Source: Aphelocoma coerulescens (lineage: Eukaryota; Chordata; Aves; Passeriformes; Corvidae). Taken from it: 64,000 bases of DNA. The stretch spans positions 15,644,501 to 15,708,500 of the forward strand of contig NC_091033.1 of the NCBI RefSeq assembly GCF_041296385.1, in the 5' to 3' direction. The notes under the pieces are model-generated. The model saw only the letters and a program-made list of their open reading frames with translations. It did no database searches and was not told the DNA's origin. Positions 50,201-61,759 of the stretch are shown piece after piece. Numbering within the stretch: the stretch's first letter is position 1; each line of letters starts with the position of its first letter. The position numbers and the translations under genes were made by a program.

Positions 50201-53200
50201 CCATTAAATAGCACAGAAAAAGACACAAACTTTGCAGTTTCACAAATTCTACCAGACTGGTTCCCATTACACATCACTAACAACTGCTGGGCAGCAGTAT
50301 ACACCAGGCTTCAGGAAAAGACTGAGAACCTTCAGCAAAATTGCATAAAATGCTGTACGTGTTTTACTATGTTTGCCTCAAATCAGTCTTGTGAAGAAAC
50401 TGAGATTTGAACCGTAACAGCATTTAAAATATCTAAAGTATATCTAAACTTTTTCCATAGGACATTTGATACAATGCTCCTGTTTCCAAATACAGATTAG
50501 CCCAGCTGTGGTTTTTCAGTGTCTCCAGCCTATTAACTGCTTTCTCCCCACATTTCCAGCCATCATTAACATTCACATGTAATTTACAAATCAAACACTC
50601 AAGTAGCAGGAAACATTGGGAAATATCATGACAAGAACTCCAAGAGTCATTTAAATTCCTTTTAGTCTGTTTAACATGTCTGATCATCTTCTGTAAAGCT
50701 CTATTTGCCTTCCATGGCTTCCAGAGTGCCTGAGGACCACTCAGAGCATAGAGGTTCCAGACTGGAGCAGGTTTTGTTTCTTTGTCTGGCTGGATCCCAG
50801 GTGCCAGTCAGGCTGGCCAAACGGCCACACTGTGCCCCATCTACCTGAAGGTCAGATACCACCAACTGTGATAGGATTATATAAAGGACAGCTTTTAATC
50901 TCATCGACATGAACTAGTGCACACACAGTTACTCCCATTGGGAAGCAGCTTAAAGCGAGCGGCAGGCCTCAGCCGCGCTGTAACACCTGAATGCCGACGG
51001 ATTACAATGAACAGAACGCAGAAGTACCTTCTGTGTTTGAGCTTTCGATGCCAAAGACGTTACAAGGTAAATAGCTGCATCTTTGTGCTTCCAGTTAACA
51101 GATGGATTCTTTGCATATTCTTGCAGCATAGAATTAACATATCCAGAAAAAATCCCTGTCACAGGTCCTTCAAAAAATTTGCACAAGCCTCTGACTAGAT
51201 CACAAGCTGCTCTGCGCCTGGTGTCAATATCTGCACGAGAACCAAAGATTCTTTGGATATGAGAAAGCATACAGCTTTTCATATTAATAAACATAATAAT
51301 CAAAACAGTAACAGCTCCTCAAGTTACAGCCAAACCCCATGCTAATTACTGCAATCCTCCACACTGATGTGTAAGAACGCACATAAGCCTTTTATTTCAC
51401 AACCGGACTACTTGTACACCAAGGACAAGGGACACCTGCCCCTGAGCAGTGGCAGCAGACATGCAGGGAGGCTGGTACTGGCTTGACATTATGCACCCAA
51501 ACATACTGGGTCTGGCTGGGAGGGAGTTCATTTTCTCCCTAGCGGCCCATATGGTGCCGTGTTTTGTACCAGCGACTAAAGCTGCTGGTAACACCCAGGG
51601 TTTGGCTGCTGCTGAAGAGCACTGGCAGTGTCAGGGCTCCCCCTTCCTCCTGCTTTGCCTTCCCAGCAAGTAGTTTGGGGCAGGCAAGGAGTTGGGAGGG
51701 GGCAAACTGGGCAGCTGATCCAAACTGACCAACGGGATATTCCATGCCGTATGACGTGCTCAGCAATAAAAACAGAGGGGAGGGGGTTTGGGGGGAGGTA
51801 ACCATTGCTCAGGGACAGGCTGGACAAAAGTCTGCCTGTGGGCAGTAGTGAGTCATTAACTTCTCTTTCCTTACTCTTTCTTTCAATTAAACTGTCTTTA
51901 TCCATGAGTCTTCTCACCTTCACCCCTCCCACTCTCTCCCCCATAAGAATGCAGCAGGGTGGAGCACCAGCCAGCTGCTGACCCACCACTCCTGAAAGGA
52001 CATTTTTGCAAAAAACTTCACAAATACCTAAAATGCAGCCAATCTTGGATAAGAATGATAAAATGTTTTCTTGAAAAAAGTTCAAAATTTTTTCCTCCAA
52101 TTTTGTCCTCCACTGCAAGTATTCAGTAATTGCTTAAATCTATTACAAAATGCCATTACTTCAAAAGTGTCTGTCAGTGAACTACTGGGGGCCCAGAACT
52201 GTCATGCAGACCTAGGTTTGGCTCACTCGGGCTCTGGCCTGGCTACAGAGCACAGCCTCCCTCAGCACCCCAAGCAGCTGGGCCAGCACAGCCATGTCCC
52301 AGAGCAGTCACTGCTCTGAACACATGCCACATCTCAGGCTGGCTGCTGTCCAGCTGGCCTAAGCAGAGTTTGTATGCAACCCCAGGCAGAATTTCAGTTC
52401 AAACATCACAGTCTCTCCCTGTTATTTAGAACTCCACACATAGGAACTAAACACACAGCTAGGTACCACTCAGCACTGACTTACAGGCTGTATTTGCTGA
52501 AATTTGCTGAATGTGGGCAGTGCAGAAGACATACCAATCCAATTAAGGAGAAAGACCTATAAACATTGTTCAAACCAGAAAGACACTGTGACGAGCCTAT
52601 CGTGACAGTACATTTGATCATAGACTGGATAAAATCCAGCTGGGGGTGGTGTGTGGAAATCTTCTCAATTTCAAAATGAAGTTATAAAAGCTTCAGTAAA
52701 TTGCCTCAGCACTTTAGAGCTATATTTAAAGACCAAGTATTCTTAGTATAAATCTGTGGATTACCAGATCCTTCCAAATCCCTTCTTATATATTCTTCAG
52801 AATTATCTTCAAATGCTTCTTCATCAGCCGCTGGAAATATAAAATACATAGAAGTTTAAGTACTGAAGTCTCTGGTTTTTGTGGTAAAAGGGTGTATCAT
52901 TATCAATTTGCTATTTTTTCCAAGGACTTTTCTATAACATTAATAGTAATTAATCAGAAATATCCAGCCAGACTAGTCTGTTTAGCTTTTGTCCCACAAA
53001 TTAGTCTTTCATACCCATGGGCTGATATATTAATTCAAAGAAAAACCTCTAACACATATTCAGTGCCAGGTGTATTTGAAGAAGATTTCAGAATCATAGA
53101 CTTAAGAGAGACAAGCTCCTTATCACTGCAATATATTTTCACTGCATTTTAAATATAGGGTCAATATGAGCCCATCAAAAGTTGGAGAACTAAACCCTAC

Positions 53201-56200
53201 AATTTGGTAGGCCTGACATTACTGCCAATTCAGGCTCCCTGAATTATTCAGATACTCACTTTAAGTGTGGAAATTTATTGGTGGCACATAACCTAGACTT
53301 CCTCCACTGGGATTTCAACACAAAAAATTAGGTATATTCATACAATTCTACAAAGCCCATAGGACAGCAATCTGCTGCAGAAACTTGGGTTTGAATCTAG
53401 CACTAAGGTACACAAGAGAGAATCCTCAGTTCTTAGTCCTGCAAAGCAACACATCATGATAATTAGTTAGATTTTTGTTGTGGTTTTGAAAATTAAAGTC
53501 TCAAAAAGTTACCTCTAAATTCCATATTGGGAACAATAACTTTTTCGCAGATGCTTGTCAATGTATTCTGGTCTTCAAACAGATGCTTGTAATGTGGTCT
53601 CTCGCAAACTGAGGCCAGAAACTGGATTGCATTACTGACAAGCTACAGCACCACAAACAGAACACAAAGCTTTAGCATGACTGATCAATTTATAATTTAT
53701 TATTAAACTTGACAAGATCAGATTTTAGCAACTCACCAAGTCATACTTCACTTCCTGGCCTGTCGTGACTAACAGATTCCAGATTGCTGTTACAAAACGT
53801 GGCAGGTAGGGCTGGAATTCTTCATCGTATTTTTGAGCATATAAAGCAGCATTATCACAAATTTGTGATTTCAAGAGCTCCAGCAATCCAGCTTCCTCTT
53901 CATCCTCACATAAAACAAAACTAAGAACTTAAGATCCAAACTTCAACACTACTTAAACATTAAAAGTATCAACGTATTTAAGTGAAATTTATCATGTTCT
54001 AAACAGGTGAAAGAAATCCCCCTCATGTCCCTAGAACTGCTGTATTTTGCTGATCTGTACCCAAACTGCTCTTCAAGTTAGAAATCATACCTGCATTTCA
54101 AAACAAGGTACTATGCACTTGAAAACAGACACAATAGTTCGCCCAGAATTAATTTACATATGTAATATGAAAAAGATAACATGAGGCATTGAAAAACATG
54201 CTTAGAAGCCACTATATCATGATTCTTTAAACTGAGTAGCTGTAGAAGTTCTCTCCCCTTCCCCACATCAGCACAGATGTTTGTGGAACCACAATGTGAA
54301 CTGGGAAATTGAGCTGGAATTAAAAAAACCTCAATCAAACACCACCCCAGTTCTGTCTGCCCCTCTCCCGTCCATCCCCACCTTTCAGCTTTACTGCCTG
54401 TCCCAGTTCAGCTGCACGAGTGCTTATGCTGGCAGCAGACCACAGACACAAAAGAGCAGCAAAGCTTCTTTTTGCAGCAAAGTAACTAGAGCACAAGATA
54501 CACTTAATATGACTCCCTATGTGTTGTCAAGAAATTTACAGTTGTTTGGGCTCCATCAAGTGGCAAATTATTGTGCTATATCTGGAAGACCTGGAAGACA
54601 TCAGCCCTTAAAATGAGAAAATATGCACAAAAATAACTGGAGCTTTGCTGACCTGCTATCAGCTTTCACCAGTGAAATTACTGACTCTTTAACTAGATCA
54701 AGACAACAAATGCTAAAGTACTTAGAGATGTCCTGCCCTCTATGTTCAATTGTTTCAAGTTCTTTAAGACACCCTGTTTTCTAGAACATAGTGCATGAAC
54801 CAGCTGAAATGTACAGAAAAACCTGAGCCCTGTGATGCTAATGGTCAGGTTACTTCAGCAGCTCTTCTTGAAAGAATCAACTCAGTGATGAGTATTAGTA
54901 ATTTGATTGCTGTGCACAGCTGGGTATACCTGTAACTGTCTAACAGCTTTAAGAACTGAACCTCAAATTCCTTAAACAGCAGAGAAACGTCTCCTAGACT
55001 CCATTTTATTACGGTCATTCTACCCCCTTGTTTGCCCCACAAAAAAAACACTGCATTGTTCAGAATTAGACCTGTCAGTCCACTCTGCCCCCTACAGATG
55101 CAAACCAGGTGGTTTATGCAGTACTTACATCAGTCTGCAAGAGTTTATTATCTAAAGTTAAAAGGCTATGAAAATTTGTCATCCATGTTTCCATGTTATC
55201 TTCAAAAAACTCAGGAAGATCCTGTGAAGGAAAAGTATGAATCTACATTTTAATTTCTGACTGCGCTGCTTAGATAACATACCTACACAGGAAATAGTGC
55301 ATTCAACTTCTAATCTACTGAGGAACAGTAACCTGTGGAAAACAATCTTCAAATTAAAACAGTGCCCCTTCCTCCTCCCAAACAAAAACTGTCCTGGAAG
55401 AGCCCTGGAGTACAACGAGTTCCAAATAAACTAGTTGCTTAGATGCTACACAGCTCACACTTTTATAATGAATGAGCCTTATCAGCTCTCACTCTCAGAA
55501 TGAGAGCACAAGTCTCTTTTAACTCCAGCTTGTTCTTTTGCCCCCTATGGAAGAACAGCCCAAGGAATCCAGGGACAATCACACTTCACAGCTCATGCTG
55601 AGACACTAAATAAATGTGACCTCAGCAAGGGAGCTTTTTACCATTTCCCATACAGCACATTTATTAATGTCCAAAATGTAGATCTGATTCCAAACCCAGA
55701 CAACCCACACTGCTCCTATAGTGCCACAGAGCTGCTACATGTAATAGACTTTCACCTACATGACCCAGCTCCTGTCAGTACAGACAATTCATAAAGGGGC
55801 ACAGTGAATAGAAACTCAGGCATTGGACTCCTGCCTTTCCCAGCTCCTACTCAGAGGCCTCATACAACATCTCCTTGAAGCAACACCACCTCAGACTCCC
55901 TTGAACTTGTGTTTACACAGGGCCAAGCTAATGTCTTAAATAACCCAACCTTACTGTGCTTTTACTCCAACACATCAATTTTGACTCCAAAATCAACACT
56001 GTTGATTTTTCTTTTTGCCATAAAACATGGCCTTAAAGGCTGCCTCAAATGAATTCTATAGTAACAGCTTCATCAGAACAAAGCAAAACTATCCCAAGAA
56101 CAAGGAGATTCACCTGAAAATTTAAACTGTAGAACAGCTTCGCAATTAGAATGAGAGAAGAAAACAGAACCTTCAGGGCACTGGCATCATTTGCATGCGT

Positions 56201-59200
56201 GCTGCAAAGTTCAATAGTTGCCTAGAAAAAGATGCAAGATCATCAAGTACAAAACCCACACCAACAAAAAATACTGAAAAGTGTCATGAAATGTTTTTTT
56301 AAAACCAGAAAATACAGATATTTTTCATCCTCTTATTAATCTTGTTAGGTCTCACTTCATGACTTGAATTTAAACCCCTGTAACAGTTTCAAAAAATTAC
56401 TGAGTTTTAATTTTACAGGCACCCACAACAAGCAATTCAGAACATTAAACTTCTTTTAGAAATGACTCAACAAGAAATACCTTAAAGAGATTTGTCAAGG
56501 GTAAAGCAAAGGCATCAAGAACAAGTTTGATCTCTGTCCATAATTCATTTGACTTAAATTCGTGGCGGTACCTGACAAGTAACAGAGAAACACATGAAAA
56601 ACAGAATACAGTCTTCACATTTATTACCAAATTAATTCACACAGATTTTTGTTTTGTGCTGAACCTTGAAACAAATACTGTCAAGTAAACAAGAACTAAA
56701 CAACATAATTCAAAACCATGCAAGGTATACAACTGGACAACTACTTAAAAGGCATATGTAGAAGTCACAACTATAGGCTTTGTAAATCTTCAAAATTAAG
56801 TCTAACATGCCAGTTGAACAGAAATTTTACAATCCATACACAAACTCCCTTATTTCCAGTACCTTTTAAATAAAGAGTGAGCGGTGCGAAGAACCCCATT
56901 GATTACGTGGAAATCTCCGCTCTGAAAGCGATTCACCATTTCTGTCAGCAAGTCTGGCCACTTCTGAGGGAAGTCTTCCCTCCCAATGATACTGATGGCA
57001 TCACTTAACTGCAAAGGAAACAGAACCATGATGTGACAGAACTGCACACAACAGTCGTGCCAGGTGCTGCGAACATCCGAGAAAATCGTTATTCTTGTCA
57101 GATTCAAAAATTACTGTGTTAATTATCTAATACTTTGCACACAAATACAAAAATCTCACCTTAAGTTCACACAGTCTCACTTTCTAGAATTGCTGTTTAA
57201 CTGCCTAATGCTAGAACTTAGCGGTAAGATTATACAGTAATTGTCTTAAAAAATGCTGAAGTAGGTAGAAATACCTGTAACAATATCCTCGAAGTTATTT
57301 GGATCAGGATGAGCTCACTGGTAAGGGAACTGAGCTCTGCCAATAACCACAGCCTCTAGACATGCTTAGAGTATTCCCAAAGTTTCAGGGATACCACCAG
57401 GAATAACATATTACCTGCTTTTGAATTTGTTCTGGGCTGCTAAGCATCAAGGGCACTATGTTGGCTTTAATGGCTATTCTGTCCGATTCACATATTTTAT
57501 TTGGTTCATCCTCAACCTAAAATGAAAACAGTAATTAAGTTACAGGCAGTATTTCTCTAGGCAATGAGAGATGATCAGCACTTCAGAAACCAACTGCTTA
57601 TACTGATTTATGTAACTATTACATTGCTGAAGAACCTAAGAAGCAGACCTGTTCGAGATGCTGCCTTCAATAAATCTGGAACAGCAGTATCTGAAAAAAG
57701 CTGAAAGAAATAATGTCCTTCTGTAAAACTTTGAAGTTTTTTTCTCCTTCCCTGAGGGTTAACTTTTCAGGTCATCAACTGAGCAGCAGTGAGGGTGGGT
57801 GCACACGGCAATAAAATCCCCACATTTAACCAAGTCTCCTCTTCCACTACACCAAACAGCACCTCTGAAAACCCCACAAATTGATTTTGTGTGAGCTGCC
57901 TCAAGCCATACTTTCTAGAGACTGTAAATGAAGGTGCAGGTTACACAATCAAAACGCTAACATTGACTCTAAGAGTTGTCTAACCAGTTGAAAATATCAA
58001 TCAGTTCCAAGTTCCAAGTCCAGTCAGTCAGCAGTGCAAGCAACAGAAAATTGTAAAGCTGCTACTAAAGAAATAAAATAATGAGATGGCTTGTCCCAAC
58101 CAGTAACAGCAGTGATAGTCACATTATCTGTGATGGCAGCACTGAAGTTCAGAGACCCTGAAATCATCCAGCAATTAAAAGAGAAAAGCACCTCCAGAGA
58201 GTCATTCAATCTTAAAATACCTTAAACCTGATGGTACCACCACCCTCCTTCTCACATCCCTTTTACCATCTTCCTGTTAACTTAAATCAAAAGTTGGCAA
58301 TTTCAAAATTTCAAGGTATGCTTATCTATAACACCAGCCACTAGTGGGTTCCCCAGGGCACAGTACTGGGGCCAGTACTGATTAATATCTTTATAATGAA
58401 CTGGATGAGAGGATCAAGGGCTCCCTCAGTAGGTTCACAGACGACACTGAGTTGGGTGGGAGTGCAGATCTGCTGGAAAGAAGGAAGGCCTTCGGAGGGA
58501 TCTGGACAGGCTGGATCCTTGGGCTGAGGCCAAGTGTGGGAGGGTCAACAAGACCAAGTGCCAGGACCTGCTCTTGGGGCACCACAACCCCATGGAATGC
58601 TCCAGGCTGGGACAGAGGGGCTGGAAAGCTGGGAAACGACCTGGGAGGGCTGGACAACAGCAGCTAAACATGAGCACAGGTGTGCCCAGGGGGGAAAGAG
58701 GCCAGTGGCACTTGGGCTGTGCTAGCCCCAGTGTGGGCACAGCCCCAGTGCAGTGCCCATCCCCTGTGCTGGCACTGCTGGGGCACCTCCAGTGCTGGGG
58801 TCAGCTTTGGGCCCTCACACCAGAGAGACCCTGAGGGGCTGGAGTGCATTCAGGGAAGGAAACAGAGCTGGGAAGGGGCTGGAGCCCCAGGAGCGGCTGA
58901 GGGAGCTGGGAAAGGGGCTCAGCCTGGAGCAAAGGAGGCTCAGGGGGGACCTTGTGGCTCTGCACAAGTCCCTGACAGGAGGGGGCAGCCGGGGGGTCGG
59001 GCTCTGCTCCCAGGGAACAGGGACAGGAGGAGAGGGAACAGCCTCAAGTTACACCAGGGAGGGATTAGATTGGATATTAGGGAAAATTTCTTCACCAAAA
59101 GCATCATACAGGCTGCCCAGAGCAGAGGTGAAGTCCCCATCTCTAGAGGTATTTAAAAGTCATGTGGATGTGGCACTTGGGGACGTGGGTTAGTGGTGGC

Positions 59201-61748
59201 CTTGGCAGTGCTAGGGGAATGGTTGGATTCAATATTAAAGATCCTTTCCAACATAAATGATTCTGCAAAAAGCAGTTATAAAAATAAGACACAGAGAACT
59301 TGCTTTTCCTCTTCTACCACACTGCATTGAATCAGAAGGTACAGAATCGCTATATATACCTTAAAAATAAACAAGAACAAAAACCACAAAAAAGATCATC
59401 TTTAAAACATAAGCTTTACAAGTTTGTATTATGTGAACAGCAGCAACAACTGTCCTAGGCAAGCTCCAAGTAGAGAGGCAGGACTCACTGCTATGCATTT
59501 AGATAGATGAGGACAGAGGTGGTGGAGTGCTCAGCAACAGCAAATCCTCCTATGGAGTTAATGAGATTATTCAAAGAAATGAAACTTTTTTACAAGACAT
59601 GAAATGCAGCACATACATGCATATTCTGTACATACTTCAAAAATAAATTAAAACCAGTGAACTCTTCCCTGGTTCCAGCAGTGCCCTGTGCATCTGTCTC
59701 TCCAGGCTCCAACAAACTGAAGTTCTTGAATAGGCAAAACCCTTTTACTTCCACTATGCTTTGTGCAAGTCAAGTTCAAGGCTGTGAAACAAACCCCTGT
59801 GATCTAGGCAAGCCAGCCTTACAGCTGCATTTTCTGTTCATACAGCTGCTCCTGAAACAAAAGCTTCAGTTTTGGGCAAAACAAAGTGCCTGAAGCCACA
59901 GAGCAATCAGAACAGCCCTTGGGATGCACTCTCTGCACAGCATCTCTACCTACTTCAAAACAAAATCCCATCCTGAATTACACTGGCAATCCTTTTCCAC
60001 TTACAACTTTTTCCATAAAACATTATTTCTACTTACAATACGCTACAGAAGATGCAATTTGGGAGAAATGACAAAGAACACAGCACCAAATGAAGAAGGT
60101 CCTACATATGTCACGCCAGGCTGAATGTGCTTGAACAAAACCAGACCCAGGACTGCTATAACTCCTCAATTTAAGTAGGAGGAGAAGGGCAGAAATCACA
60201 TGCAAATTTGAAAATAGGTACCAGCTAAGATGTAATGATAAAATGTTTCAGTTTCTCTGTAGTAAAGAAACATCTGCTATTTTTCAGACAGATACGAACA
60301 GTACTTTCAGTAAGGCAAAGCATAAACAGTACCCATTAAAACCTCTCATCATTCAAGGAGTTCAGCTCTCTAAAGCAATACTTTCTACCCTTAAATAAAT
60401 TTCATGAATACTGAAAGCTCTAAGTTAAAAATATCCCTGACCTCTTCAAAACAAAGGATGAGATGGGACTAAACAGCAACATTTGTATTCAATCACTACA
60501 AACACTTCCAAGTGTAAAACTGGCAAGGCCACCAAAACAAACTGCCCCAGACAATTCTGTGCCCCAGTAGCACCTGCTGATGAATGGTACCATCACCTTG
60601 AGCTGCAGGGCTGGACAGAGATGTTTTCAACACAGATACAGGCCCAATGGGCCAGCTTGTTTGTAGACACTCCATAATCATTCCAGTTTAAATAACATTA
60701 GTTAGCTGAATAAGCTTTCAAGATTGTGCTTCTGCAAAATATGTATATAATGTTAGAGAAAATTATTTGTTCATCATTTTATCACCCAGCTCTAGTAGTT
60801 TTTAACAGAAGGGACTCCAGTGGCCTGGGTTTCAGTCCCTTATTAGTAAGTTACACCTTGTGTTTGTTCTCTGAATGATCGACTGCATTTCCCAGACCAC
60901 GGACACACACATTCCTCAGGGTTACTGAAGAATACCTTATTGTACCTTAAAAGGATGATAAGTCTTAGCACAATTCCTCACTAGGATACCTACAATTCTC
61001 CAGTTCCTTTTAATATAATTCTTGAATGTTACAGATGCACAAACTTTGATGACATTTTCCTGTGATTTCTCCAGCAGCGTTAAGAGTAGCAATGGATAGT
61101 TCTGGCTTCCTTCCACGGATTCAAGGAACTTTTCCGCTGTAAGAGAATATACTGGGGTTAGCAAAAACTGAACTGCTTTCTCTAATGGGAATCCTACAAT
61201 TTCTCAAGTGTCTGTTTAAAATACCCAGCACAAACACATCCCCAGAGCTTCACAGGAAGATGTCTGACAAAAGGTATCACAGGTTCTTTGCTCCCATGCC
61301 CCTCAATGTTCCTGCTGTCAACAACAGCTCTCAGACCTCCAGCAGGATGGGGAAATACTGCCTCCTCACCCTTGGAAAAGCCATAACCTGAGAGAAGTAA
61401 ATCCTGGCTTGTGAACAGCAGCACTGTTTTAAATAACAGTGCAAAAAAATCAATACAGAAAAATAAAATTTTAAAAAAGCAGATAAAATTATTTGTATTT
61501 ATATCCATCCCTCATTAATCTTTTGAGGGATTCATTTTAAAAGGATACTGAGAACTTCTGTAAAGAGGTTACTGCATAAATATCCACTGAAGTTTGCTAA
61601 ACAGAAACAGAAGAGCCAAAAAGAAACGGAACTTTTTTGTTCTCACTCATGAGAATCACTTACCAGGACGCCTTATAGCAGGATCTGGATCTAGTGTTTT
61701 CTTTAGATATTCAGTTAAAGTTTGTAAATTGGCATCACTGAGCTCCAT
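41209..61748 (-). CDS. CSE1L: Exportin-2 (CAS/CSE1L), importin-alpha re-exporter, 24 coding exons
   Basis: CSE1L is a HEAT-repeat karyopherin-beta that, with Ran-GTP, returns importin-alpha from nucleus to cytoplasm. Joined exons: 61748-61664, 61136-60994, 57516-57415, 57008-56863, 56571-56481, 56221-56114, 55221-55129, 53904-53737, 53642-53513, 52830-52765, 51230-51028, 50028-49944, 49182-49121, 48370-48234, 48071-47968, 47357-47260, 46393-46243, 45752-45544, 45036-44939, 44738-44653, 43571-43490, 43065-42919, 42085-41854 and 41298-41209. They sum to 2,916 nt, or 971 aa plus stop, the human length, with all phases consistent. Domains: importin-beta N-terminal about 29-102, Cse1 domain about 156-526, C-terminal CAS/CSE domain about 527-962. 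It begins [17 protein letters not shown]. No break or missing exon is seen. Confidence 0.97.
41854..42085 (-). CDS. CSE1L: CSE1L exon 24 (aa 865-942)
   Basis: 232 nt encoding [40 protein letters not shown] and [14 protein letters not shown]. Acceptor TTTGCTCCCAG, donor AGG|GTAGGT. Confidence 0.96.
42919..43065 (-). CDS. CSE1L: CSE1L exon 23 (aa 816-864)
   Basis: It encodes [40 protein letters not shown] and MDTEYTKLW. Acceptor GTCACAATAG, donor GTG|GTAAGT. Confidence 0.95.
43490..43571 (-). CDS. CSE1L: CSE1L exon 22 (aa 789-815)
   Basis: It encodes [20 protein letters not shown], then IFDSIQPK. Acceptor TTCTTGTTACAG, donor AAA|GTTAGT, weaker than consensus but required by phase. Confidence 0.94.
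44653..44738 (-). CDS. CSE1L: CSE1L exon 21 (aa 760-788)
   Basis: It encodes [20 protein letters not shown], then SKTTKFIK. Acceptor AAATTTCCAG, donor AAA|GTAAGT. Confidence 0.95.
44939..45036 (-). CDS. CSE1L: CSE1L exon 20 (aa 728-759)
   Basis: It encodes [20 protein letters not shown], then [11 protein letters not shown]. Acceptor CTTTTTTTGCAG, donor TCC|GTGAGT. Confidence 0.95.
45544..45752 (-). CDS. CSE1L: CSE1L exon 19 (aa 658-727)
   Basis: 209 nt encoding [40 protein letters not shown] and [12 protein letters not shown]. Acceptor TTTCTCTTCCAG, donor ATC|GTGAGT. Confidence 0.96.
46243..46393 (-). CDS. CSE1L: CSE1L exon 18 (aa 608-657)
   Basis: It encodes [38 protein letters not shown] and [10 protein letters not shown]. 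Acceptor GTTTTTAG, donor AAG|GTAATG. Confidence 0.95.
47260..47357 (-). CDS. CSE1L: CSE1L exon 17 (aa 575-607)
   Basis: It encodes [20 protein letters not shown], then [13 protein letters not shown]. Acceptor ATTTATTTGCAG, donor AAG|GTAAAG. Confidence 0.95.
47633..47707. repeat. Three imperfect ~26-bp tandem units
   Basis: CCATGACCAGATC/CCATGACCACATC/CCATGACCAGATT cores recur with related CT-rich spacers in a CSE1L intron. Confidence 0.7.
47968..48071 (-). CDS. CSE1L: CSE1L exon 16 (aa 540-574)
   Basis: It encodes [20 protein letters not shown], then [14 protein letters not shown]. Acceptor CACTTAACAG, donor AAG|GTAAAT. Confidence 0.95.
48234..48370 (-). CDS. CSE1L: CSE1L exon 15 (aa 495-539)
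   Basis: It encodes [20 protein letters not shown], then [20 protein letters not shown]. Acceptor TATTTTTGTAG, donor CCT|GTAAGT. Confidence 0.95.
49121..49182 (-). CDS. CSE1L: CSE1L exon 14 (aa 474-494)
   Basis: 62 nt encoding [20 protein letters not shown]. Acceptor TTTCTATTTCAG, donor CAA|GTAAGT. Confidence 0.95.
49944..50028 (-). CDS. CSE1L: CSE1L exon 13 (aa 446-473)
   Basis: It encodes [20 protein letters not shown] and PDLKSAT. Acceptor GCTTCTTCCAG, donor CTG|GTAAGT. Confidence 0.94.
51028..51230 (-). CDS. CSE1L: CSE1L exon 12 (aa 378-445)
   Basis: 203 nt encoding [40 protein letters not shown] and [18 protein letters not shown]. Acceptor TCTCGTGCAG, donor AAG|GTACTT. Confidence 0.96.
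51505..51990 (+). mobile_element. Solo LTR of an old avian endogenous retrovirus
   Basis: The sequence follows the pattern of a known group of avian LTRs: a GGCTGGGAGGGAGTTCATTTTC start, ACTGACCAACGGGATATTCC, TATGACGTGCTCAGCAATAA near the promoter region, then CAATTAAACTGTCTTTATCC and TCTCACCTTCACCC near the 3' end. No gag, pol or env sequence flanks it, so it is a solo LTR. It lies in the CSE1L intron between exons 11 and 12, antisense to the gene. Exact ends and family are uncertain. Confidence 0.72.
52765..52830 (-). CDS. CSE1L: CSE1L exon 11 (aa 356-377)
   Basis: 66 nt encoding [20 protein letters not shown]. Acceptor ATATTTCCAG, donor CTG|GTAATC. The following intron contains the LTR. 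Confidence 0.95.
53513..53642 (-). CDS. CSE1L: CSE1L exon 10 (aa 313-355)
   Basis: It encodes [20 protein letters not shown], then [18 protein letters not shown]. Acceptor GTGCTGTAG, donor GAG|GTAACT. Confidence 0.95.
53737..53904 (-). CDS. CSE1L: CSE1L exon 9 (aa 257-312)
   Basis: 168 nt encoding [20 protein letters not shown], then [19 protein letters not shown]. Acceptor TTATGTGAG, donor TTG|GTGAGT. Confidence 0.95.
55129..55221 (-). CDS. CSE1L: CSE1L exon 8 (aa 226-256)
   Basis: 93 nt encoding [20 protein letters not shown], then LDNKLLQTD. Acceptor TCCTTCACAG, donor GAT|GTAAGT. Confidence 0.95.
56114..56221 (-). CDS. CSE1L: CSE1L exon 7 (aa 190-225)
   Basis: 108 nt encoding [20 protein letters not shown] and ending KLFYSLNFQ. 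Acceptor TTTTTCTAG, donor CAG|GTGAAT. Confidence 0.95.
56481..56571 (-). CDS. CSE1L: CSE1L exon 6 (aa 159-189)
   Basis: It encodes [20 protein letters not shown], then [10 protein letters not shown]. Acceptor TTACTTGTCAG, donor AAG|GTATTT. Confidence 0.96.
56863..57008 (-). CDS. CSE1L: CSE1L exon 5 (aa 111-158)
   Basis: It encodes [20 protein letters not shown], then [19 protein letters not shown], matching human. Donor AAG|GTACTG. Confidence 0.96.
57415..57516 (-). CDS. CSE1L: CSE1L exon 4 (aa 77-110)
   Basis: 102 nt encoding [20 protein letters not shown], then [12 protein letters not shown]. Acceptor TTTTCATTTTAG, donor CAG|GTAATA. The upstream intron carries the CR1 fragment. Confidence 0.95.
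58330..59265 (+). mobile_element. 5'-truncated CR1 LINE fragment
   Basis: About 0.93 kb colinear with the 3' part of avian CR1. It holds the end of the reverse-transcriptase frame (AGTTCCCCAGGG-like start, then GATGACACCAAGTTGGG-like text at about 58,440), the GGAGCGGCTGAGGGAGCTGG segment near 58,890, TTAGATTGGATATTAGG near 59,065, and the 3' end TCCTTTCCAACATAAATGAT. The frame is broken by substitutions and deletions, so it is inactive. It lies in the CSE1L intron between coding exons 60,994 and 57,516, antisense to the gene. Confidence 0.9.
60994..61136 (-). CDS. CSE1L: CSE1L exon 3 (aa 29-76)
   Basis: It encodes [20 protein letters not shown] and [17 protein letters not shown], the importin-beta N-terminal domain. 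The donor ATT|GTAGGT is required by phase; the stronger-looking G|GTATCC four bases on would break the frame. Confidence 0.93.
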
Positions 61749-61759
61749 TTTGGCAGAAC
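61664..61759 (-). CDS. CSE1L: CSE1L exon 2, start codon (aa 1-28)
   Basis: Acceptor GGTTTTAG, then 11 nt of 5'UTR and ATG (61748-61746) in a good context (CCAAAATGG). It encodes [20 protein letters not shown] and PDPAIRRP. Donor CTG|GTAAGT. Confidence 0.96.

Noticed and set aside
60980..60994. G|GTATCCTAG near the end of CSE1L exon 3, resembling a U12-type donor
   Set aside because: Using it would break the frame with exon 4. ATT|GTAGGT four bases earlier gives correct phase and the conserved protein.
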